Shown here: positions 16,103 to 24,060 of the stretch, in pieces
Layout of the letters: each line of letters starts with the position of its first letter
How positions within the stretch are numbered: position 1 is the stretch's first letter
Made by a program: the position numbers and the translations under genes
Notes under the pieces: generated by a model
The model's database searches: none
What the model saw: only the letters and a program-made list of their open reading frames with translations
Told to the model about the DNA's origin: nothing
Assembly (NCBI GenBank): GCA_049698775.1
Contig: JBAVYM010000040.1
Location: 1 to 64,000, forward strand
Origin: REEB76 sp049698775
GTDB taxonomy: Bacteria > Pseudomonadota > Gammaproteobacteria > Natronospirales > REEB76
Length of the DNA: 64,000 bases
Direction of reading: 5' to 3'

Positions 16103-17047
16103 TCAAACCTGCTCCGCCAGCGCCTTGGACAACGCGGCTTGCACGTCGGGCAACAGCCGCGGCGCGGCGCTTTCAAACCAATGCAAATGCGCTTCGGCGC
16201 GCAGCCAGGTCAATTGGCGCTTGGCAAAGCGGCGCGTAGCCACAATCCCACGCTGCACCGCCGTATCCAGATCACAATCGCCATCCAGATATTCCCAGAG
16301 TTGACGATAACCGGCGGAACGCATGGAGGGATGAGCGAGCGTAAGGTCGCCTCGAGCATGCAAACCCGTCACTTCCCGCAGAAAGCCCGCGGCCATCATG
16401 GCTTGAAAGCGTTGTTCAATGCGCGTGTGCAGCAATGCGCGGCTCGCGGGTGTCACAGCCAATTTGATGAAGCGATACACCGAAGGTTGGACCGCATCGG
16501 CCGCATGCAGTTCCGACAAGGGCCGGCCGGTGAGATAAAAAACTTCCAGGGCACGCTGGATACGCTGCGGATCATTTGCATGGATACGCTGCGCCGCCAC
16601 CGGATCCACCCGCGATAATTCCGCATGCAGTGCGCCCAAGCCCTGCCGGGCTGCGCGCCGGTCAAGTTCGGCACGCACTTGTGCGTCGGCAGAAGGCAGT
16701 TGCGCCAGCCCGTGTTGCAGTGCGTGGAAATACAGCATGGTGCCGCCGACCAACAGGGGAATGTGTCCGGCGGCCGTGATCTCGGCCATGGCAGCGAGCG
16801 CGTCGTGACGGAAGCGGCCGGCGGAATAACTCTCGGCTGGATCAAGAATATCAATAAGACGATGCGGTGCGCGGCGCAGGATTCCGGCATCCGGTTTGGC
16901 AGTGCCGATATCCATGCCGCGGTAAATCATCGCCGAATCCACGCTGATGATTTCGCAGGGCAAGCGCTGCACCAGTTCCACGGCCAGGGCCGTCTTGCCG
17001 GCCGCGGTGGGGCCCATCAACAGAATCGCCGGCGGCAGCGACATCAT
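16103..17047 (-). CDS. miaA: tRNA dimethylallyltransferase MiaA
   Basis: 314 residues. It isopentenylates A37 of tRNAs reading UNN codons, using dimethylallyl diphosphate. The P-loop GPTAAGKTALA (about residues 12-22), SVDSAMIYRGMDIGTAKP, PLLVGGTMLYF and the Arg-rich TRRFAKRQLTW near 285 are all present. The start overlaps the mutL stop by four bases, the conserved mutL-miaA pair. Confidence 0.97.
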   Translation of the reverse strand: MMSLPPAILLMGPTAAGKTALAVELVQRLPCEIISVDSAMIYRGMDIGTAKPDAGILRRAPHRLIDILDPAESYSAGRFRHDALAAMAEITAAGHIPLLVGGTMLYFHALQHGLAQLPSADAQVRAELDRRAARQGLGALHAELSRVDPVAAQRIHANDPQRIQRALEVFYLTGRPLSELHAADAVQPSVYRFIKLAVTPASRALLHTRIEQRFQAMMAAGFLREVTGLHARGDLTLAHPSMRSAGYRQLWEYLDGDCDLDTAVQRGIVATRRFAKRQLTWLRAEAHLHWFESAAPRLLPDVQAALSKALAEQV

Positions 17048-18804
17048 GCGCCGCGCAGGAAGAGTTTATCCAGATCCGCCATGCTCAAACGCATCCAGGT
17101 CGGGCGGCCGTGATTACACTGATCGGCACGCGGGGTGCGCTCCATCTCGCGCAGCAGTGCGTTCATTTCCGCCAGATTGAGTTCCCGGTGCGCGCGCACT
17201 GAGGTGTGGCAGGCGCGCGTCGCCAGCACGTATTCCAGCGCGGCATTTAGACGCCGACTGCTGCCGTGCTCGGCCAGGTCCGCGAGCAGGTCCTTCAATA
17301 ATTGCGCGGCATCCTCGTCCTTGAGCAGCGCAGGTACTTCGCGGATCATCAGGGTTTCCGGCCCGCGCCGTTCAAGTATAAAACCCACCTTTGCCAATTC
17401 CGCCGCGGCGGCTTCCGCTTGATCGGCTTCACGACGACTCACGGCCACGTTCACCGGCACCAGCAGCGGTTGAGACACAACCCGGCCGGATTCCAGCGCA
17501 GCTTTCATGCGCTCGTAGGTAATGCGCTCATGGGCCGCGTGCATATCCACCAGCACCAATCCATCGGCGACGGCGGCCAGGATATAAACACCATGCAGTT
17601 GCGCGAGGGCGTAACCCAACGGCGGCATGATGGCGGCACTGGCCGAAATGTCTGCGGCGGGCGGCGTGCCGTGCAGTTGCGCATAGACCGCCATATTTTC
17701 CGCGACACGCAAAGGCATCGGTTGCTGCGTGTGCGCACCAGGATACGCGGGCGCGGTGTGCAGGCCCGGAATCTGCGTCGGTGCGTGTTGCTCCGAGGAT
17801 TGCGGCGTGGTGTCCTTCAAGACCGCTTCCACCGTTCGGAACACGTAGTCGTGTACCAACCGGCCATCACGGAAACGCACTTCATATTTGGCCGGATGCG
17901 CGTTCACATCCACCCGCGCCGGGTCCAGTTCCAGGTACAGCACGTAAGCCGGATGCCGGCCGTGGAACAGCACATCGTGATAGGCGAGCTTCACCGCATG
18001 CGCCAGCAGCTTGTCGCGCACCATGCGGCCGTTCACGTAGAAATACTGCAGATCCGGCTGGCTGCGGGAAAACGTGGGCCGCGCAATCCAGCCGCGCAGG
18101 ATCAATCCGCTCATGGTGTGGGTGAGATGCAATGCCTGGGTCACGAATTCCTTGCCCAGCAGCACCGCGACCCGTTGCTCATGTTCACGCCGTTCGCCGG
18201 CGGCATTCAGTGCATAGACACCGCGGCTGTTATGGCGCACGTGCAACGCCACGTCCATGCGCGCCAGCGCCAGCCGCCGCAGCACCGTATCCACGTGGCC
18301 AAATTCTGTCTGTTCGCTCTTCAGGAATTTGCGCCGCGCCGGCGTATTGAAAAACAGTTCGTGCACCTCGACGCTGGTGCCCACCGGATGCGGTACCGGC
18401 GCGGGCGCACTGTAATGGCCGTGACCATCGCCCTCGATGCGCCAGCCGTGTTCATCGCCGCGGGTGCGGGAGGTCAGACTCAATCTCGCCACGGCGCCGA
18501 TACTGGGCAGCGCTTCGCCGCGGAAGCCGAGCGTCGCGACCCGCTCCAGATCCTCCAAGCTGGCGATCTTGCTGGTGGCGTGACGCGCCACGGCCAGCGC
18601 CAGTTCATCCTTGGGAATGCCGCCGCCGTCGTCGCGCACCCGGATCAACCGCGCGCCGCCCTGCTCCAGTTCCACATCAACGCGTGTGGCACCGGCATCC
18701 AGGCTGTTTTCGAGCAATTCCTTCACTACCGACGCGGGACGCTCCACCACTTCGCCGGCGGCGATCTGATTGACAAGCTGAGGCGGCAGGCAACGGATGG
18801 GCAT
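17044..18804 (-). CDS. mutL: DNA mismatch repair protein MutL
   Basis: 586 residues. The N-terminal GHKL ATPase has LLENSLDAG, DDGGGIPKDEL and LGFRGEALPSI. The central transducer domain and the C-terminal dimerisation domain follow. MutL couples MutS mismatch recognition to downstream nicking. I do not see the DQHAAxE(x)4E endonuclease motif (the equivalent segment reads DMHAAHERITYE), so endonuclease activity is uncertain. It lies between amiC and miaA. Confidence 0.95.
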   Translation of the reverse strand: MPIRCLPPQLVNQIAAGEVVERPASVVKELLENSLDAGATRVDVELEQGGARLIRVRDDGGGIPKDELALAVARHATSKIASLEDLERVATLGFRGEALPSIGAVARLSLTSRTRGDEHGWRIEGDGHGHYSAPAPVPHPVGTSVEVHELFFNTPARRKFLKSEQTEFGHVDTVLRRLALARMDVALHVRHNSRGVYALNAAGERREHEQRVAVLLGKEFVTQALHLTHTMSGLILRGWIARPTFSRSQPDLQYFYVNGRMVRDKLLAHAVKLAYHDVLFHGRHPAYVLYLELDPARVDVNAHPAKYEVRFRDGRLVHDYVFRTVEAVLKDTTPQSSEQHAPTQIPGLHTAPAYPGAHTQQPMPLRVAENMAVYAQLHGTPPAADISASAAIMPPLGYALAQLHGVYILAAVADGLVLVDMHAAHERITYERMKAALESGRVVSQPLLVPVNVAVSRREADQAEAAAAELAKVGFILERRGPETLMIREVPALLKDEDAAQLLKDLLADLAEHGSSRRLNAALEYVLATRACHTSVRAHRELNLAEMNALLREMERTPRADQCNHGRPTWMRLSMADLDKLFLRGA

Positions 18805-18873
18805 GGGGCACTGCGAGAATACGCGAGTGCCTAGCTTACCGGCTTGCTTAGCCGGGAGAAAGAACGCGGAGAA

Positions 18874-20091
18874 TTATCGGCGGCGCGGGTCGTGGCTGGC
18901 GACGTTGTCACTGCCAGCCGTACTGGCTTCCGCAATCTGCAGCGCAGGTCTTGCTCTGGTCATGGCAAGTTCGGTGCCGGGTGGCGGATACTGGTCAAAA
19001 TAGTTGCTCACGCCCCCGAGTATGGCTTTGGCGACTTTGTCCTGGTAGGTCGAACTTTCAAGCTGGCGTGCTTCGCGGGGATTGGTGATGTACTCGGTTT
19101 CCACCAGGATGGACGGGATGTCCGGTGACTTGAGTACCACGAAGGCCGCCTGCTGCGTTTCGTAGCGGTGCATCGGTCCGAGCCTGGACAGTTCCCGTGC
19201 CACGCGGTTGCCCACGTCCAGGCTGGCGCCGATGGTGGCGGTTTGGGACAGATCCAGCAATACCGAAGCCAACATGCTGCTCTTGTCGGACAGGTTTACA
19301 CCCCCGAGCAAATCAGAATCGTTTTCCCGCTGCGCCAGCAGGCGCGCATGTTCGTTGCTCGCGCCATGAATGGAAAGCGCATAGACCGTGGCGCCGTCCG
19401 CATAGTGGTCACGGGCCGCGTCGCAGTGCACGGAAATGAAGATATCGGCATGCGCGGCGCGGGCGCGGTCAATGCGCTGCCGCAGCGTGAGGTAGTAATC
19501 GCCGTCGCGGGTCAGATAAGGTTTGAATCCCGGCTGCTTTGCCACCAGCGCCGCGAGCCGGCGGGCGATTTGCAGGGTGATGGTTTTTTCCATGACGCCG
19601 TGCGGTCCGCGGGCGCCGGAATCTATGCCGCCGTGACCCGCGTCTATGGCCACCACGATGTCACGACCGGTCTTGGGTACGGCCATGGCGGCGGTCAATA
19701 TCGGTTTGCGCACCGCCTGCTGGCCGTTGGCGTACAGGTCCACCACCAGTTGCGCACCGCCGCTGCCATTGCGAACCAGGCTGCGGGGCGTGGCCGGGGC
19801 CGCCAGGTCCAGCACCACCCGCAAGCCGCTGTCGCCGCGCACTCCGCTGCGTAAATCCTTCACCACCCCTTGCCCAGCCGGTAGTGCAGCGGTGAGACGT
19901 GCGTTATCCACGTCAATCACCACGCGGTTGGGGTTACTCAAGGTGAAAATACGATGCTCCACCGGACCGGAGAGATCGAAAACCAGGGCGGTAGGTCCCG
20001 CTCCCGGAGCGAAATGCACTCCCACTACATTCACCGTTGCAGCCCACGCCGCCGCCGGCCAAAGCAAAACCAGAGCGAGGAATACCTTCAT
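18874..20091 (-). CDS. amiC: N-acetylmuramoyl-L-alanine amidase (AmiC/AmiB type)
   Basis: 405 residues from the ATG at 20091 (MKVFLALVLLWPAAAWA, a clear signal peptide); an upstream TTG in frame is less likely. An AMIN domain (about 20-125), which targets septal peptidoglycan, is followed by an Amidase_3 zinc domain with DAGHGGIDSGARG (first zinc His), the Glu of MEKTITL and HCDAARD. The protein cleaves the amide bond between MurNAc and the stem peptide during cell separation. No LysM repeat is present, so it is closer to AmiA/AmiC than to AmiB despite its position beside mutL. Confidence 0.93.
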   Translation of the reverse strand: MKVFLALVLLWPAAAWAATVNVVGVHFAPGAGPTALVFDLSGPVEHRIFTLSNPNRVVIDVDNARLTAALPAGQGVVKDLRSGVRGDSGLRVVLDLAAPATPRSLVRNGSGGAQLVVDLYANGQQAVRKPILTAAMAVPKTGRDIVVAIDAGHGGIDSGARGPHGVMEKTITLQIARRLAALVAKQPGFKPYLTRDGDYYLTLRQRIDRARAAHADIFISVHCDAARDHYADGATVYALSIHGASNEHARLLAQRENDSDLLGGVNLSDKSSMLASVLLDLSQTATIGASLDVGNRVARELSRLGPMHRYETQQAAFVVLKSPDIPSILVETEYITNPREARQLESSTYQDKVAKAILGGVSNYFDQYPPPGTELAMTRARPALQIAEASTAGSDNVASHDPRRR

Positions 20092-20211
20092 GCCCAACCC
20101 GCTGCCCAAGAACCTAGCTTAGTTATACACAATCCTGCCTGGATTTCAAGGTTTTTGCTAATAGATTTATATAGATACAGCGGTATCTTAGAGAAAGACC
20201 TGAGAAAAGAC

Positions 20212-20706
20212 TCAATCCAGCATCGCCAACCCCGCTTGGGCGATCTCTGTCGAAGCTTGCCATGCCGCTTCCAGGTCACGGCCCCGTGCGCTGGCGGCGG
20301 CCAGGCTTATGCGCCGCCCGGCTTCCAACAGTTCAAAACTGAGTACCAAGTCGGGCGCGGGCAATCTGCCTTCGCCCCGCTCGGGCCATTCCACGAATAC
20401 CCACAGGTCCGGGAGGTCCAGCTCGCGAATCCCCAGGTATTCCAACTCAGCCGGGCCGCGGATTCGATACAGATCCAGGTGATATAGCCTACGGTCGGCA
20501 ATGTCGTAAGCCTCCACCAAGGTGTAGGTGGGGCTGCGGACCCGGCCGGAAAAACCCAAGCCGCGCAACACGCCGCGAACCAGCGTGGTCTTGCCGGCGC
20601 CCAACTCACCGTTCAGATAGACCACGGCACCGCCCTCCAGCGCATGACCCAGCCGCATGCCGAGCGTATCCATAGCCGCGGCATCCGCCACGCTGAACCG
20701 CTTCAC
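20212..20706 (-). CDS. tsaE: tRNA threonylcarbamoyladenosine biosynthesis ATPase TsaE
   Basis: 164 residues. TsaE works with TsaB and TsaD in the synthesis of t6A37 on ANN-decoding tRNAs. The P-loop GELGAGKTTLVRG (about 34-46) and the SPTYTLVEAYD segment are diagnostic. The start overlaps the stop of nnr by four bases. A gap of about 120 bases, AT-rich and holding a small inverted repeat (20173-20188), separates it from amiC downstream. Confidence 0.95.
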   Translation of the reverse strand: MKRFSVADAAAMDTLGMRLGHALEGGAVVYLNGELGAGKTTLVRGVLRGLGFSGRVRSPTYTLVEAYDIADRRLYHLDLYRIRGPAELEYLGIRELDLPDLWVFVEWPERGEGRLPAPDLVLSFELLEAGRRISLAAASARGRDLEAAWQASTEIAQAGLAMLD

Positions 20707-22175
20707 GAATTCACCACGCCGCGCAGTGCCTCAATCAGATCCCGCACCGTCAAGCCGCGCTCGCCAGACTGCGCCGCGCGATCCCCTGCCAGCGCGTGAC
20801 ACTGCGCCCCGGTGCGGGCGGCATCGGATAACGTCAAACCCTGAGCAATCAATGCGGCGATAATGCCGGTGAGCGCATCACCCATACCCGGCGCGGCCAT
20901 GCCCGGATTACCACCGGAACACACCGCGGGAATTTCATCTGCCGCCGCCACGATGCTGCCGGCGCCCTTGAGCACAACCGTTGCGCGGTATTGATCCCGC
21001 AACTGTGCCGCCGCCTGGAAACGGTCCTGCTGCACGTCCTCGGTAGTCTGCTTGAGCAAACGGCTCGCTTCGCCGGGATGAGGCGTCAGCACCCACTGAC
21101 CTCTCACGATCGGATGTGCCGCCAGCAAATTGAGTGCATCCGCATCCACCACCAATGGCAGAGGCGTATCCAAAGCGCGGGCCAGCAGGATGCGGCCCCA
21201 GTCGTTTTGGCCGAGCCCCGGCCCGATGGCAATGACCGTGGCACGCGTCATGAGCGGCACAACCTCGGCGGCGTCATCCATGCCATACACCATGGCTTCC
21301 GGCAGCCCGGCGAGCAATCCGGTCACATGCGCGGGGCGAGTGGCCACGCTGACCCGCCCCGCACCACAACGCAAGGCCGCTTCCGCGGTCAAACGCACCG
21401 CGCCGCCCATGCCGTGATCGCCGCCGATGACCAGCACGTGGCCGAACTGGCCTTTATGCGCGGTGCGCGACCGGCGCGGCAGGTGCGCATCAGCGCCGCG
21501 GATAAGGCGTGCGCAGGGACGAACGTTTTTAAAAGCTTCAGCCGGAACCTCCAGGGTCACAAGTTGAATATCGCCGGTGCAAGCCGGACCTTCACCGGTG
21601 AGCAGGCCCGCCTTCATGCCGATAAAGGTAACGGTCGCCGTGGCATGCACGGCTGCACCCATGACTGCGCCCGTGTCCGCATTCAGTCCCGAAGGAATAT
21701 CCAGCGCCAGCACCGGTTTGCCGGAAGTATTGATGAGCTGTACGGCCTGCGCCCATTGATCCTGCAATGGCCGATCCAGACCGATGCCGAACATGGCATC
21801 CACGATCACATCGGCATGTTCCGGCAAGCTGTTGGTAAAAGGCTGTTCATGGCCTTTTGCCGCCAGATATTTTTTACGTGCCGCCGTGGCTGCGTCTGAC
21901 CATTGCCCGGTTGGCCCCACGTTCAGCAAGGTCACCTGCCGTTTGGCACGCAACGCCTTCTCTGCCAGCACATATCCGTCGCCGGCATTGTTACCGCCGC
22001 CTGCAAAGACCAGAATGTGGCGCGCCTGCGGCCAGCGCGCTACCAGCGCCTGCCACGCCGCGGCGCCGGCGCGCGCCATAAGTTCTCCGGCGGACAGGCC
22101 GTGTTCCTCAATGGCACGGCGATCCAGTTCGCGCATCTGGGCTGCGGAATAAAGTGCTTCTGCCAGCATGTCCAT
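20703..22175 (-). CDS. nnr: Bifunctional NAD(P)H-hydrate epimerase/dehydratase
   Basis: About 490 residues from the ATG at 22175; another ATG lies two codons on, at 22169. The N-terminal epimerase (YjeF_N) domain has GGGNNAGDGYVLA and DAMFGIGLDRPL. The C-terminal ADP-dependent dehydratase domain has GDHGMGGAVRLTAEAAL, GPGLGQNDWG, LTPHPGEASRL and GNPGMAAPGMGDALTG. Together they repair hydrated NAD(P)H. It is upstream of and overlaps tsaE, and is divergent from queG across 39 bases. Confidence 0.95.
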   Translation of the reverse strand: MDMLAEALYSAAQMRELDRRAIEEHGLSAGELMARAGAAAWQALVARWPQARHILVFAGGGNNAGDGYVLAEKALRAKRQVTLLNVGPTGQWSDAATAARKKYLAAKGHEQPFTNSLPEHADVIVDAMFGIGLDRPLQDQWAQAVQLINTSGKPVLALDIPSGLNADTGAVMGAAVHATATVTFIGMKAGLLTGEGPACTGDIQLVTLEVPAEAFKNVRPCARLIRGADAHLPRRSRTAHKGQFGHVLVIGGDHGMGGAVRLTAEAALRCGAGRVSVATRPAHVTGLLAGLPEAMVYGMDDAAEVVPLMTRATVIAIGPGLGQNDWGRILLARALDTPLPLVVDADALNLLAAHPIVRGQWVLTPHPGEASRLLKQTTEDVQQDRFQAAAQLRDQYRATVVLKGAGSIVAAADEIPAVCSGGNPGMAAPGMGDALTGIIAALIAQGLTLSDAARTGAQCHALAGDRAAQSGERGLTVRDLIEALRGVVNS

Positions 22176-22214
22176 GAGGGCATTATATACAGCCCTTTGC
22201 ACACACTAATTTTC

Positions 22215-23288
22215 ATGCCCTCGCCAGCCGCAGATATGCCGGATTTCGCCGCTCTTGGCGCTCAGATACGCGGATGGGCGTGGGAGCTGGGTTTTCAGCA
22301 GGCTGGGGTCAGCGGCGTCGAACTGCCGGAGGATGAACGGCACCTGCTTGACTGGCTCGCCCGGGAACGTCATGGCGAGATGGGCTACATGCAGCGCCAC
22401 GGCACGCGCCGCAGCCGGCCAGCGGAACTGGTGCCTGGCACGCTGCGGGTAATTTCCGTGCGCATGGATTATTGGCCGGACGGTACGCGGGAAGCGGGAG
22501 CATTACTGAAAGAAAACGATCACGCGTATATCGCGCGTTATGCGCTGGGCCGTGATTACCACAAGCTATTGCGCGCACGCCTGCAAAAACTCGCAGAGCG
22601 CGTGCAAAAGAAAATCGGTCCGTTCGGCTACCGCGCCTTCACCGACAGCGCGCCGGTGCTCGAAAAAGCTCTGGCGCGCAATGCCGGCCTCGGCTGGATC
22701 GGCAAGCACACCAATCTCATCAACAAAAGCGCCGGCTCCTGGTTTTTCCTGGGCGAACTGTTCACCGACCTGCCGCTGCCGCTGGATACGCCCGCCACGG
22801 ACCATTGCGGAAGCTGTCAAGCCTGCATGGACGTGTGCCCCACCCACGCCATTGTCGCGCCCTATCAACTGGACGCGCGCCGCTGCATTGCCTACCTCAC
22901 CATTGAGTACAAAGGCTCCATCCCGGTGGAATTCCGCAAAGCCATCGGCAACCGCGTGTTCGGCTGCGACGACTGCCAGCTTTTCTGCCCCTGGAACAAG
23001 TTTGCACGACCAACGCAGGAAAAGGAATTCAAGCCGCGCCACGGCCTGGATAACGCGGCGTTGGTCGAATTATTCAACTGGAGGGAAGCAGAATTCCTGG
23101 AGCGCACCGAGGGCAGCGCCATCCGCCGCGCCGGTTACGAATGCTGGCTCCGCAATCTCGCAGTAGGTCTTGGTAACGCTCCCAGCTCGCCTGAAATCAT
23201 CACTGCACTCAAAAGACGCGCCGATTACCCCTCTGAATTGGTACGCGAACATGTCAGTTGGGCACTCGCGCAACACGACTGTCCTTAG
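22215..23288 (+). CDS. queG: Epoxyqueuosine reductase QueG
   Basis: 357 residues from the ATG at 22215, just outside the divergent nnr gene; an alternative ATG is at 22236. It performs the last step of queuosine synthesis, a cobalamin-dependent reduction of epoxyqueuosine in tRNA. The N-terminal DUF1730 domain includes FTDSAPVLEK with the likely catalytic Asp. A two-cluster ferredoxin domain follows, with CGSCQACMDVCP (C198, C201, C204, C208) and CDDCQLFCPWN. HEAT-like C-terminal helices end the protein. Confidence 0.95.
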   Translation: MPSPAADMPDFAALGAQIRGWAWELGFQQAGVSGVELPEDERHLLDWLARERHGEMGYMQRHGTRRSRPAELVPGTLRVISVRMDYWPDGTREAGALLKENDHAYIARYALGRDYHKLLRARLQKLAERVQKKIGPFGYRAFTDSAPVLEKALARNAGLGWIGKHTNLINKSAGSWFFLGELFTDLPLPLDTPATDHCGSCQACMDVCPTHAIVAPYQLDARRCIAYLTIEYKGSIPVEFRKAIGNRVFGCDDCQLFCPWNKFARPTQEKEFKPRHGLDNAALVELFNWREAEFLERTEGSAIRRAGYECWLRNLAVGLGNAPSSPEIITALKRRADYPSELVREHVSWALAQHDCP

Positions 23289-23360
23289 AACTTATCTCAA
23301 CATTCTTCAACCGTTCGTGTTGAGCGTAGAGGATAGACGGTTCATCCCGAAAAGCGCGTA

Positions 23361-24050
23361 TCAGTCAGGGAACAGTTGGTTAATAATTTCTGCGCAGAGT
23401 TTTAACCTATCCAAGCTGTCCGGGTGCAGGGTTTGCGCTCCATGCGCCAGATTGTTCCTGATTGGCGGAATTGTTTTAAGCAAAATTTCCAGGTAATCGA
23501 AGGTTTCGTCACCAATAATACCTTCGAACTCTTCACGATGCGGCAATTCTATCTCGCTGACCCCTTCTTCTATCATCTTTTGTGAAAGCTCCTCTACGCG
23601 CCTGTCATAGGCAGCTTGTTGCTGGCGCTGCCGCCAAGCAGAGAACTCTTCATTTCTGATCCAACCATCATTTTTTGCTTTTTCAAAAAGTTTCTTCATG
23701 GAAGGCATGTGTTTCTTGCTATTGTTACTCCACCATTCTGCTGCACTCTTTTTCGCCTTTTCCCTCAAGGCCATTTCCAATGCGCCAAAGCCCGACAACT
23801 CGGCGGATTGGTGGAAACGGTAGAAAAACCAGGAATACAAAACCAGATTTTTCGCGTTTTCGAAAAGCTGCCGAACAGCCAGTGGCGCACTCTCATTGAG
23901 AGTCACTCGTGCTATCTCGGCATGATGATCTTCAAGTGTTTCCTTACGAATCCCGGTCCCGGGATCATACATACCCATCGTGGTTGAGCGAATATCCGGC
24001 TCCAAAACCTGATCAAGAGGCTTCAACGGGTCATCAACTGGTTCATTCAT
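23361..24050 (-). CDS. HEPN-motif protein at the end of the type I restriction operon
   Basis: 229 residues from the ATG at 24050, 11 bases after the hsdMS stop; an ATG at 24107 is in frame but overlaps hsdMS. The protein is mostly helical and charged. Near the C-terminus it reads PPIRNNLAHG, with R198 and H203 in the R-x4-H pattern of HEPN ribonucleases, here in the RN-form. A hydrophobic helix around residues 60-85 may pack against it. By family knowledge, HEPN domains act as RNases in toxin-antitoxin, abortive infection and anticodon-nuclease systems, some coupled to restriction enzymes. I do not recognise the exact family, and activity is inferred. Confidence 0.6.
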   Translation of the reverse strand: MNEPVDDPLKPLDQVLEPDIRSTTMGMYDPGTGIRKETLEDHHAEIARVTLNESAPLAVRQLFENAKNLVLYSWFFYRFHQSAELSGFGALEMALREKAKKSAAEWWSNNSKKHMPSMKKLFEKAKNDGWIRNEEFSAWRQRQQQAAYDRRVEELSQKMIEEGVSEIELPHREEFEGIIGDETFDYLEILLKTIPPIRNNLAHGAQTLHPDSLDRLKLCAEIINQLFPD

Positions 24051-24060
24051 CTGATCGCAC

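Noticed and set aside
17302..18834. 510-codon open frame antisense to mutL
   Set aside because: It is an antisense shadow of a well-supported gene, composed of low-complexity His/Arg/Gln text with no motif or ribosome-binding site.
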